A model generated the notes under the pieces. The model made no database searches and was not told where the DNA came from. It saw only the letters and a list, made by a program, of their open reading frames with translations. A DNA stretch of 19,870 nucleotides from contig DGTB01000216.1 of NCBI GenBank assembly GCA_002394185.1, forward strand, positions 1 through 19,870, given 5' to 3'. This DNA is from Bacteroidales bacterium UBA4347 (GTDB lineage Bacteria > Bacteroidota > Bacteroidia > Bacteroidales > P3). Below, piece after piece: positions 1 through 7,437 of the stretch. Position numbers and translations under genes: made by a program. Within the stretch, counting starts at the first letter, position 1; the number at the start of each line of letters is the position of its first letter.

Positions 1-23
1 TGGTTCAAATCCAGTCGATGCCA
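1..23 (+). tRNA. tRNA 3' end (partial, cut by window edge)
   Basis: The first bases form the T arm and 3' acceptor strand of a tRNA. The T loop TTCAAAT is at 4-10 and the stem pairs TGG (1-3) with CCA (11-13), continued by G14 and T15. The seven acceptor bases CGATGCC are at 16-22 and the discriminator A at 23. No CCA is encoded after it, which is common in Bacteroidota. The 5' acceptor strand should read GGCATCG. The anticodon lies outside the window, so the amino acid cannot be assigned. Confidence 0.85.
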
Positions 24-30
24 CACGAAA

Positions 31-59
31 GGGAGACCCGAAAAGGTCTCCCCTTTTTT
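31..59 (+). terminator. Rho-independent terminator of the tRNA
   Basis: A perfect 8-bp stem, GGGAGACC (31-38) with GGTCTCCC (45-52), encloses the loop CGAAAA and is followed by C and six T (54-59). It lies 8 bases after the tRNA end and reads in the tRNA direction, so it very likely ends the tRNA transcript before the response-regulator gene. Confidence 0.9.
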
Positions 60-94
60 GTATACAATAAATTTGTACGTATGGCGTTATTGAG

Positions 95-689
<595 letters not shown>

Positions 690-703
<14 letters not shown>

Positions 704-1559
704 TTGGGCAGTATGGGTGGCGCTGGCGGCCATCCTCGTAGTGCTTTTTCTCTACATACGCCTGATGCTTAAGAACGTACGCCTGAAGCAGCTGGCCGAC
801 GAAGCCAACCGTCTGCGTCGCGAGGCCGAGGCCACCGAGCAGCGCAACCGCCAGTTGAAACAGGAGATGACCTCCAACATAGCCCACGAACTGAAGACCC
901 CCGTCAGTTCCATACGCGGCTACCTGGAGATACTGCTCTCCGACAAGCCTGTCGACGACGACCGCCGCCGCTACTTCCTCGAACGTTGCTACCGCCAGAC
1001 CCTCCGTCTCTCCGACCTCATACAGGATGTGTCCATCATCAACAAGCTGGAGGAAAGCTCCGACCTCTTCCCGCGCACCGAGGTGGATGCCCGCACGGTG
1101 GCCGACGAGGCTGTGGCCGACCTTGCCGACAAGGCCGCCGCCGCCGCCATCACACTGCACAACAACCTGCCGCCCATGCCCATGCAGGGCAACCACGAAC
1201 TGCTCTACTGCATCTTCCGCAACCTGCTGGAGAACTCCGTCTCCTATGCCGGCGAGGGGGTGGACATCGTGATCGAAACCTACGAACCCCCGAAAGTCAA
1301 CACCCAGCCACCCAGCCACTCGGCCACCCACTATTATCTCCACTTCTACGACACCGGCAAGGGCGTGGCCGACGAGTACCTCTCGCGCCTCTTCGACCGC
1401 TTCGTGCGCATCGACAGCGGCCGCTCGCGCCAGAACGGAGGCACCGGCCTGGGCCTCAGCATCGTCAAACACTCCGTCCTCTTCCACGGAGGCGAAATCT
1501 ACGCCAAGAACCGTCCCGAAGGCGGCCTGGAATTCTTCTTTTCACTTAAAAAAATGTAA
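690..1559 (+). CDS. Sensor histidine kinase without a periplasmic sensor domain
   Basis: Partner kinase of the preceding regulator, 289 aa. One membrane helix spans residues about 6-26, followed by a charged helical stretch (27-58). The dimerisation domain has the H box with phospho-His H66 (NIAHELKTP). The ATPase domain has the N box (RNLLENS, N182), the G1 box DTGKGV (D221) and the G2 box GGTGLGLSIVKH (250-261). Only about five residues precede the helix and there is no second one, so nothing but a short tail can reach the periplasm; the signal must come from the membrane, the cytoplasm or a partner protein. ATG at 690 is chosen over an upstream TTG at 684 and overlaps the regulator stop. 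Residues about 204-214, rich in Pro, Ser and His, interrupt the ATPase domain just before the G1 strand and are encoded by an 8-bp tandem repeat. Confidence 0.93.
1302..1333 (+). repeat. 8-bp-period tandem repeat inside the kinase gene
   Basis: Four consecutive 8-bp units: ACCCAGCC at 1302 and 1310 are identical, ACTCGGCC at 1318 and ACCCACTA at 1326 are degraded. The block is in the kinase reading frame and codes for the Pro/Ser/His-rich stretch before the G1 box. Stepwise tandem duplication explains the two perfect copies; the other two are less certain. Confidence 0.6.
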
Positions 1560-1565
1560 AGAACT

Positions 1566-1952
1566 ATGCAAAGAACTGATATTCAAGTACGATTTAACGA
1601 CGTCGACCAGATGGGCCACGTCAACAACGCCGTCATCATGGAATACTTCGACCTCGGCAAGGAGGCCTTCTTCGCCGAACGCGGCCTGCCGCCCGAGGAG
1701 GGCGACTTCACCGTTATGATAGTCCACTACGATGTCGACTTCAAACGCCAGATCCACTTCCACGACCGTATCCACGTCACCACCGAGACCGAACGCCTCG
1801 GCACCAAGAGCGTCACTGTGCTCCAGCGAGTTGTGGACAGCAACAACGGCGACATCTGCGCCGAATGCCACACCGTTTTGGCCGGCTACCGCCGCAGCAC
1901 CTCCAGCTCCGAGGTCATCCCCGACGACGTCCGCCAGCGCCTCTTGGAGTGA
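1566..1952 (+). CDS. 4HBT/YbgC-like acyl-CoA thioesterase
   Basis: Single hotdog-fold domain of 128 aa in the 4-hydroxybenzoyl-CoA thioesterase/YbgC family, which hydrolyses acyl-CoA thioesters. The diagnostic N-terminal motif is VRFNDVDQMGHVNNAVIMEYFD (in two parts: VRFNDVDQMGHVNN, then AVIMEYFD), with the catalytic Asp in DVDQMGH. A second strand pair (HYDVDFKRQIHFHDRIHV) follows. The ATG lies six bases after the kinase stop, so it is probably co-transcribed with the two-component genes. Whether the link is functional or only positional is unknown. Substrate chain length cannot be deduced. No signal peptide; cytoplasmic. Confidence 0.88.
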   Translation: MQRTDIQVRFNDVDQMGHVNNAVIMEYFDLGKEAFFAERGLPPEEGDFTVMIVHYDVDFKRQIHFHDRIHVTTETERLGTKSVTVLQRVVDSNNGDICAECHTVLAGYRRSTSSSEVIPDDVRQRLLE

Positions 1953-1956
1953 TTTT

Positions 1957-1990
1957 TTTGATAAAAAGTTTTCAACAGGTGTAATATTTG
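1957..1990 (+). promoter_or_regulatory. Possible Bacteroidetes-type promoter for the thioredoxin-like lipoprotein gene
   Basis: TTTG at 1957-1960 is followed 21 bases later by TAATATTTG (1982-1990), which is the -7 consensus TAnnTTTG with one extra base. The spacing and the extra base are off consensus. Transcription would start near 1997 and give a leader of about 45 bases. Confidence 0.3.
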
Positions 1991-2041
1991 ACACATTTTT
2001 TGCGTCTAATATATATGGAAAAAATTTTAAACCACAAAAAT

Positions 2042-2719
2042 ATGAGAAAAATCAAATCTTCACTCCTTACGTTTGTCGCCGTGGCTGTCTCTTTGGTCAT
2101 GCTGACAAGTTGTGAGGCAAAAACACCTGAGCATAAACTCTACATTCCCGACGGGTCGATGGGTATGGATGAATTGACTGCTATCGCGCAAGATACCAAT
2201 CATTTCCGTGCCCTCATCTTCACCAGTCCGTATTGCTACGGATGCCGCCAGGCTATGGACGAAACCCGCCGTGCCGTCGAGGCCATGGACACCTCGCTGT
2301 GGCGTGTGTACTACCTTATTGTCGAGGATATTGCCGACTCCGCCCACTGGCAACAGGTGGTGGACGACATGGTGGACCTCGGTGCTCGCCGCGAGTGGAT
2401 ACACCACTGCAGCCTGCCCTTCGCCAAGGACGCCTACCGCGATGTCGTCGCCCTCTTCCGCACGGCGCAACCCCTTGACAATCGCAGCCGTATGGAGGGC
2501 ATTCCCTTCGAACTGGTGGTCGATACCAACAACTTTATCCCCGTCACACGCTGCAAACCGGCCCCCGATGCCGACAGCGAATGGTTCGAGCTGAACACCT
2601 TCATCTACGAGGACTACCTCCGACAGTACACCGACTTCAGTATCGACGACGGCTCCTATGTTGTCCACTCCACCTCCGATCCTGCTCCAGAGACTCATGT
2701 GGTGGTCCTGGAAAAATAA
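2042..2719 (+). CDS. Thioredoxin-fold lipoprotein
   Basis: Lipoprotein of 225 aa. The N-terminus has a basic start, a hydrophobic core and the lipobox LTSC with acylated Cys24. The mature part is a thioredoxin fold: a beta strand ending in IFTSPYCYGCRQ with the redox pair C65-x-x-C68, and the cis-Pro-type segment GIPFELVVD (P155) near the expected place. Two more Cys (C123, C171) are present. This suggests a periplasmic-facing thiol-disulfide protein anchored in a membrane; its partner is not evident. The start is the ATG at 2042: the frame stays open upstream to a TTG at 1988, but only the later start gives a clean signal peptide. The gene stands alone, convergent with the next one. Confidence 0.8.
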   Translation: MRKIKSSLLTFVAVAVSLVMLTSCEAKTPEHKLYIPDGSMGMDELTAIAQDTNHFRALIFTSPYCYGCRQAMDETRRAVEAMDTSLWRVYYLIVEDIADSAHWQQVVDDMVDLGARREWIHHCSLPFAKDAYRDVVALFRTAQPLDNRSRMEGIPFELVVDTNNFIPVTRCKPAPDADSEWFELNTFIYEDYLRQYTDFSIDDGSYVVHSTSDPAPETHVVVLEK

Positions 2720-2740
2720 TATTTTTTTTCGCCTGAACAG

Positions 2741-2838
2741 CCTATCAACTCCCTACGAACACCCTACCAACTCCCACAAAAATATAAGAAGTGTGGGGGT
2801 TGGTAGGGTGTTCGTAGGGTAATGGTAGGGGGATAGTA
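2741..2838. repeat. 11-bp-period repeat forming a long hairpin between convergent genes
   Basis: The left arm 2751-2777 pairs with 2793-2819 over 27 bp, with only one G-T wobble. Seven further pairs (2741-2747 with 2823-2829) follow across a 3x3 internal loop. The right side is a run of 11-bp units: GGGGGTTGGTA (2795), GGGTGTTCGTA (2806), GGGTAATGGTA (2817), GGGGGATAGTA (2828). The left arm carries the same units in reverse. It lies between two gene ends and could act as a bidirectional transcript end, but neither side has the T-run of an intrinsic terminator directly after the stem. Confidence 0.85.
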
Positions 2839-2841
2839 CTA

Positions 2842-3603
2842 CTAATCTTCGTCCTCGTTGGAGGGTGTTTTTTTGATGTACACCTGTTCTCCGTAGGCAT
2901 CAAGAATGGGTTTTCCGTTCTTGTCATAGACAGGTATGTCGTAGATGCTTCTACCGCCCAGGATATAAAAAGCTTCTACCTTTGTTGTATTTCCGCTTGG
3001 AAGCATGACCGTGGCTTGAATGATTAGTGTTGAGCCAGGCTCTGCTTTTTGTGCCAATGCAGCGATGCTTTCGTTGAATCTTGGTCCGTATACCATTTCC
3101 TCGTATGGACCGTTCGAGACAATCATTTTTACAATCTTTATTTCCTTCGGGTCAACTTCCAGAAGAAAGTTGGGGCCTTTCATTGGGGTGACCACGGTTT
3201 TGCTTGTAATTTCTTGTCTGTTAATAAATTGTCCTGGGTGTATACCGTTGATGAAAAGTTCTGGATCAGGGATGTCTTTTACGATATATTTATGGGAGGC
3301 AATGCGTTTTGTCTTGCCGTCGACCTTGGCATCGACATGGAGGGTGAGGTCTTTTTTGTTGCCGCTAGGCCGGATTATGAAACTGCTCATTTCTTTCCCT
3401 TTGGAGATGTTTGCATCCCCCTCGGGAACAATGGTGAGGTCTTTGCAGGCGATGCCTTCGGCAGCGATGGTAATTGGATTGTCGACGCCTGCGTAGAGAA
3501 CGTTCCATGCGTCGGTTTGGATAGCCACTACGGGCTTGTCTTGTGCAAGGGCGCTGCAGCATGCCAGCATGATTCCCGTGATTAATGTTGCAAGTTTTTT
3601 CAT
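2842..3603 (-). CDS. Secreted protein resembling the GldM/PorM C-terminal domains
   Basis: Protein of 253 aa with a Sec signal peptide (MKKLATLITGIMLACCSALAQ, cleaved probably after ALAQ). The mature part resembles the periplasmic C-terminal beta domains of GldM/PorM: WNVLYAGVDNPITIAAEG near residues 33-50 matches the family's NVLYxGxDNPI motif, and YIVKDIPDPELFINGI near 105-120 matches the next conserved strand region. GldM is a T9SS motor protein of about 500 aa whose N-terminal membrane helix contacts GldL; that helix and the coiled domains are absent here. It may bind T9SS ring partners in the periplasm, or be a paralog with another role. It starts 3 bp after the uvrA stop, so it is the last gene of that operon. 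Domain identity comes from remembered motif similarity. Confidence 0.65.
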   Translation of the reverse strand: MKKLATLITGIMLACCSALAQDKPVVAIQTDAWNVLYAGVDNPITIAAEGIACKDLTIVPEGDANISKGKEMSSFIIRPSGNKKDLTLHVDAKVDGKTKRIASHKYIVKDIPDPELFINGIHPGQFINRQEITSKTVVTPMKGPNFLLEVDPKEIKIVKMIVSNGPYEEMVYGPRFNESIAALAQKAEPGSTLIIQATVMLPSGNTTKVEAFYILGGRSIYDIPVYDKNGKPILDAYGEQVYIKKTPSNEDED

Positions 3604-3606
3604 CTT

Positions 3607-6453
3607 TTATGTATTTTTATGTTTCTTCATGGCGTCGAGTTCCTGGCGGAGGTAGATGCCGGTGAAGTTGTCTTTTTGCTTGGCGAGTTGTTCGGGGGTG
3701 CCGCAGAAGGTGATGTTGCCGCCGGCGCGGCCGCCGTCGGGGCCGAGGTCGATGATCCAGTCGGAGACCTTGATGACGTCCATGTTGTGCTCGATGACGA
3801 GGACGGTGTTGCCCTTGTCGACGAGTTTCTGCAGCACGTCGAGCAGCACGCGGATGTCCTCGAAGTGGAGGCCAGTGGTGGGCTCATCGAGGATGTAGAG
3901 GGTCTTGCCGGTGTCGGTGCGTGAGAGCTCGGTGGCCAGTTTGACGCGCTGGGCCTCGCCGCCGCTGAGGGTGGTGCTCTGCTGTCCGAGGGTGATGTAG
4001 CCGAGGCCCACATCCTTCAGGGCCTGGAGCTTGCGGCGCAGTTTGGGGTAGGCGTCGAAGAAGTCGACGGCCTCGTTGACGGTCATGTCGAGCACGTCGG
4101 AGATGGACTTGCCGCGGTAGCGTATTTCGAGGGTTTCGCGGTTGTAGCGTTTGCCGTTGCAGACCTCGCAGTTGACGTAGACGTCGGGCAGGAAGTTCAT
4201 CTCGATGGTGCGCAGGCCGGCGCCCTTGCAGTGTTCGCAGCGGCCGCCGCTGACGTTGAAGCTGAAGCGTCCAGGCTTGTAGCCGCGGATGCGGGCCGAC
4301 GGCAGCTCGGCGAAGAGGCGGCGGATGTCGTCGAAGATGCCCACGTAGGTGGCTGGGTTGGAGCGCGGTGTGCGGCCGATGGGCGACTGGTCGATCTGGA
4401 TGACCTTGTCGATGTTGTCAATGCCTTCGATGGACTTGTAGGGCAGGGGGGTGCGGAGCGAGTGGTAGAAGTGCTGGGAGAGGATGGGCTGGAGGGTGTC
4501 GTTGATGAGGGTGGACTTGCCGCTGCCGCTGACACCGGTGACGCATACGAAGAGGCCCAGGGGCAGGTCGAGGTCGACGGAGCGGAGGTTGTTGCCGGAA
4601 GCCCCTTTCAATATGATATGTTGACGGTCCTTGTTGGGTCGGCGTTTGGGGAGGGCGATGTCGCGGCGGCGGGCGAGGTAGTCGAGGGTTAGTGAGGTGT
4701 TATTCCTATTTTCTAATTCCTCATTCCTGATTTCCCCTGCGTAGAGCACCTTGCCACCGTGGATGCCGGCGCCGGGGCCGATGTCCACCAGAAAGTCGGA
4801 GGCGAGCATCATGTCGCGGTCATGTTCGACGACGATGATGCTGTTGCCGAGGTCGCGAAGTCGTTTGAGCGAATCGATGAGACGTTGGTTGTCGCGCTGG
4901 TGGAGGCCGATGGAGGGCTCGTCGAGGATGTAGAGCACGTTGACCAGCTGTGAGCCAATCTGCGTGGCCAGACGTATACGTTGTGCTTCGCCGCCTGAGA
5001 GCGAGGCGGAGCTGCGGTTCATGGAGAGGTAGCCTACGCCGACGTCGGTGAGGAAGTGCAGGCGTTTCAGTATCTCGCCCAGTACCTCGTGGGCCACGGT
5101 GGCGTCGCGATGGTCCAGTTGGGGTTCGAGGTCGGTAAGCCATTGCTGCAGCTCCAGCAGGTCCATGTCGGCCAGTTGGCCGATATTCTTGTCGAGGATG
5201 CGGAAGGCCAGGCTCTCGGGTTTGAGGCGATGGCCGTGGCATTCGGGGCAGGGGACGGTGTTCATGAAGCTGGCCACCCACTTCTGCAGGCTGGCGGAGG
5301 TGTCGTCGAGGGCCAGGTTGGACATGTAGGATACGATGCCGGGGAACTCGCTGAGAAAGCCGGGGTCTTCGGGATCCTCGATGCCGGCGAAGTGGTTGCT
5401 GCCGTAGAGGATGGCGTTCATGGCCTCCTCGCTGAGGTCTTCAATGGGGGTGTCGAGCGTGAAGTCGTAGTGGCGGCCCATGAGTTCCAGTTTGCGGTAG
5501 ACGTAGTTGGTGGGCGAGTATTTGCCAAGCACCTCGATGCCGCCGTCGCGGAGGCTCTTCTTGGGGTCGGGGATGAGCTTGTGCATGTCGATTTGCGCCA
5601 CGCGGCCCAGGCCACCGCAGTGGGGGCAGGCACCATAGGGCGAGTTGAACGAGAAGGTGTTGGGCTCGGGCTCGGGGTAGGAGAGGCCGCTATCGGGGTC
5701 CATGAGCATGCGGCTGAAGTAGCGCACGGAGCCGTCGTCGTTGTTAAGCACCATCAGCACGCTCTTGCCCTGGCGGAAGGCGGTCTGCACGGCCTCCTTC
5801 AGGCGGGTCTGATTGCCGTTGGCGCGGAGGCGGTCGATGACGAGCTCGATGTCGTGCACCTTGTAGCGGTCCACCTGCATGTGGTAGGTCAGTTCTTGTA
5901 CCTTGCCGTCGACGCGTACTTTGAGGAATCCCTTCTTGGCCACCTGGGCGAAGAGTTCGCGGTAGTGGCCCTTGCGGCCCTTGACCAAGGGAGCCAGGAT
6001 CATCAGGTCGTGGCTGCCGTATTCGTTGCGGATGATTTCGATAATCTTCTCCTCGCTGTATTTCACCATGGGTTTGCCGGTGGCCAAGGAGTATGCCTTG
6101 CCGATGCGGGCGTAGAGCAGACGCAGGAGGTCGTAGGTGTCGGTGAGGGTGCCGACGGTGGAGCGGGGGTTGTTGTTGGTGCTTTTCTGTTCGATGGAGA
6201 TGACGGGGCTGAGACCCTCGATAAGGTCCACGTCGGGGCGTTCCATGTTGCCGATGAAGTGGCGTGCGTAGGCCGAGAAGGTCTCCATGTAGCGCCGCTG
6301 GCCTTCGGCGTGGATGGTGTCGAAGGCGAGGGATGATTTGCCGCTGCCGCTGATGCCGGTGAAAACCACCAGTTTGTTGCGCGGAATCTCCAGGTCGATG
6401 TTTTGAAGGTTGTGCTCTCTGGCACCCAGTATTGTGATTTTTTCGTCGTCCAT
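3607..6453 (-). CDS. uvrA: UvrABC system protein A (excision repair ATPase)
   Basis: DNA-damage recognition subunit of nucleotide excision repair, 948 aa, the usual length. It has two ABC ATPase modules: Walker A GISGSGKSS (33-41) and GVSGSGKST in the second half, signatures LSGGEAQRIRLAT and LSGGEAQRVKLAT, and Walker B ILDEPSIGLH and ILDEPTTGLH. The C-terminal zinc finger is intact (CEHC ... CEVC). In the first zinc module only CPHC (276-279) is present; the expected earlier Cys pair near 252-255 reads DPDS. The linker between the two ATPase halves (about 574-585) is encoded by a 7-bp tandem repeat. The start at 6453 is 6 bp after the transglycosylase stop; the GldM-like gene follows after 3 bp. 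SOS control is not visible, and its place inside a housekeeping operon suggests constitutive expression. Confidence 0.97.
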   Translation of the reverse strand: MDDEKITILGAREHNLQNIDLEIPRNKLVVFTGISGSGKSSLAFDTIHAEGQRRYMETFSAYARHFIGNMERPDVDLIEGLSPVISIEQKSTNNNPRSTVGTLTDTYDLLRLLYARIGKAYSLATGKPMVKYSEEKIIEIIRNEYGSHDLMILAPLVKGRKGHYRELFAQVAKKGFLKVRVDGKVQELTYHMQVDRYKVHDIELVIDRLRANGNQTRLKEAVQTAFRQGKSVLMVLNNDDGSVRYFSRMLMDPDSGLSYPEPEPNTFSFNSPYGACPHCGGLGRVAQIDMHKLIPDPKKSLRDGGIEVLGKYSPTNYVYRKLELMGRHYDFTLDTPIEDLSEEAMNAILYGSNHFAGIEDPEDPGFLSEFPGIVSYMSNLALDDTSASLQKWVASFMNTVPCPECHGHRLKPESLAFRILDKNIGQLADMDLLELQQWLTDLEPQLDHRDATVAHEVLGEILKRLHFLTDVGVGYLSMNRSSASLSGGEAQRIRLATQIGSQLVNVLYILDEPSIGLHQRDNQRLIDSLKRLRDLGNSIIVVEHDRDMMLASDFLVDIGPGAGIHGGKVLYAGEIRNEELENRNNTSLTLDYLARRRDIALPKRRPNKDRQHIILKGASGNNLRSVDLDLPLGLFVCVTGVSGSGKSTLINDTLQPILSQHFYHSLRTPLPYKSIEGIDNIDKVIQIDQSPIGRTPRSNPATYVGIFDDIRRLFAELPSARIRGYKPGRFSFNVSGGRCEHCKGAGLRTIEMNFLPDVYVNCEVCNGKRYNRETLEIRYRGKSISDVLDMTVNEAVDFFDAYPKLRRKLQALKDVGLGYITLGQQSTTLSGGEAQRVKLATELSRTDTGKTLYILDEPTTGLHFEDIRVLLDVLQKLVDKGNTVLVIEHNMDVIKVSDWIIDLGPDGGRAGGNITFCGTPEQLAKQKDNFTGIYLRQELDAMKKHKNT
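4700..4734 (-). repeat. 7-bp-period repeat (5 units) inside uvrA
   Basis: On the coding strand five 7-bp units follow one another: GAAATCA, GGAATGA, GGAATTA, GAAAATA and GGAATAA. The stretch is much richer in A+T than the surrounding gene. It encodes residues about 574-585 (EIRNEELENRNN) between the two ATPase halves and keeps the frame. Confidence 0.75.
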
Positions 6454-6459
6454 GCTTGC

Positions 6460-7437
6460 TTAGATTGTCTCAATGACGGTGGTGTCGTGTTTGCCTTTGG
6501 TGAGGGTGGTATGTTCGGTGCCTTTCTTGACGGGTATGCGGACGGTGTAGGTGTTGCCGTCCTTGTTTTTCAGTTTGTCGGTGGTGAGCCAGGGGTTGAG
6601 TATACGCAGCATCTTGTAGGTGGTGCCGTTGTCGATGGCAAACTGCACCAGGTCCACATCCTTGCCGCTGAGTTTCACCTCTGTGTACTTCAGTTCGGGA
6701 TAGGTGTCGCAGCGACGCACGGTGAATCCATAGTCGGTGGGATGTTGAAGGATAAGTTTGAGGGCGAGGATGCGGAAGACGTAGCGCTGGGTTTCCTGGT
6801 TGAGCAGGAGGTCGTAATAACTCTTCTGCTGCTGGCGTTCCAGGCGACGCTGCAGACCGTTTTCGCCACAGTTGTAGGCGGCGGCGGCTTCGGTCCACCC
6901 GCCGAAGCGGCGTTTGAGTTCCTTCAGGTAGCGGCAGGCGGCACGCGTGGAGGCTTCGAGGTCGTTGCGCATGTCGATTTCATCGCTGATTTCGAGGCCG
7001 TATTTCTGACCTGTGGACTTCATGAACTGCCAATAGCCACCGGCACCGGCAGGTGAAGTGACGTTTTGCAGGCCGCTCTCGATAACGCAGAGGTATTTCA
7101 TGTCCTCCGGCACCTTCTCTTCTTTCAGTATGCGCTCGATGGTGGGGAGTACGCGATTGGCCCGCTTGATGATGAAAAGGGTGCTGCTCTGGAAGTACAT
7201 GTTGCTGACCACTTCGCGGTCGAGGCTTTCACGCACATAAAAGATGTTCAGCGGCATGCGTTCGCCGCAGAAATAGAGGGTATCCGGCAGTGGTGGGGCA
7301 TAGACGTGGTATCCGGCACGGATGGCGCGCGAGAGGGTCGCGTCGCTATTGCTTTCTTTTTGTGTTGAAAAAATAAAGGCTTCTCCGGCAATAGCCAAAG
7401 AGGCCAATATGATGGCTATGATCGACAGTTTCTTCAT
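6460..7437 (-). CDS. MltD-like lytic transglycosylase
   Basis: Peptidoglycan-cleaving enzyme of 325 aa that forms 1,6-anhydro-muramyl ends. An N-terminal hydrophobic segment (residues 3-24) serves as signal or anchor. The SLT domain (about 105-200) has the catalytic Glu120 in CVIESGLQ, the following SPAGAGGYWQFM, and the AYNCGENGL motif (188-195, for canonical AYNxG). A C-terminal region (about 240-310) with VDLVQFAIDNGTTYKMLRILNPWL resembles the degraded LysM-like tail of Bacteroidota MltD proteins. It acts in the periplasm. Its ATG overlaps the coaBC stop by 4 bp and uvrA follows after 6 bp, so it lies in the middle of the operon. Confidence 0.9.
   Translation of the reverse strand: MKKLSIIAIILASLAIAGEAFIFSTQKESNSDATLSRAIRAGYHVYAPPLPDTLYFCGERMPLNIFYVRESLDREVVSNMYFQSSTLFIIKRANRVLPTIERILKEEKVPEDMKYLCVIESGLQNVTSPAGAGGYWQFMKSTGQKYGLEISDEIDMRNDLEASTRAACRYLKELKRRFGGWTEAAAAYNCGENGLQRRLERQQQKSYYDLLLNQETQRYVFRILALKLILQHPTDYGFTVRRCDTYPELKYTEVKLSGKDVDLVQFAIDNGTTYKMLRILNPWLTTDKLKNKDGNTYTVRIPVKKGTEHTTLTKGKHDTTVIETI

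Noticed and set aside
1988..2041. An upstream TTG start for the thioredoxin-like lipoprotein
   Set aside because: It would put 18 polar residues before a clean lipoprotein signal peptide; the ATG at 2042 gives the expected start.
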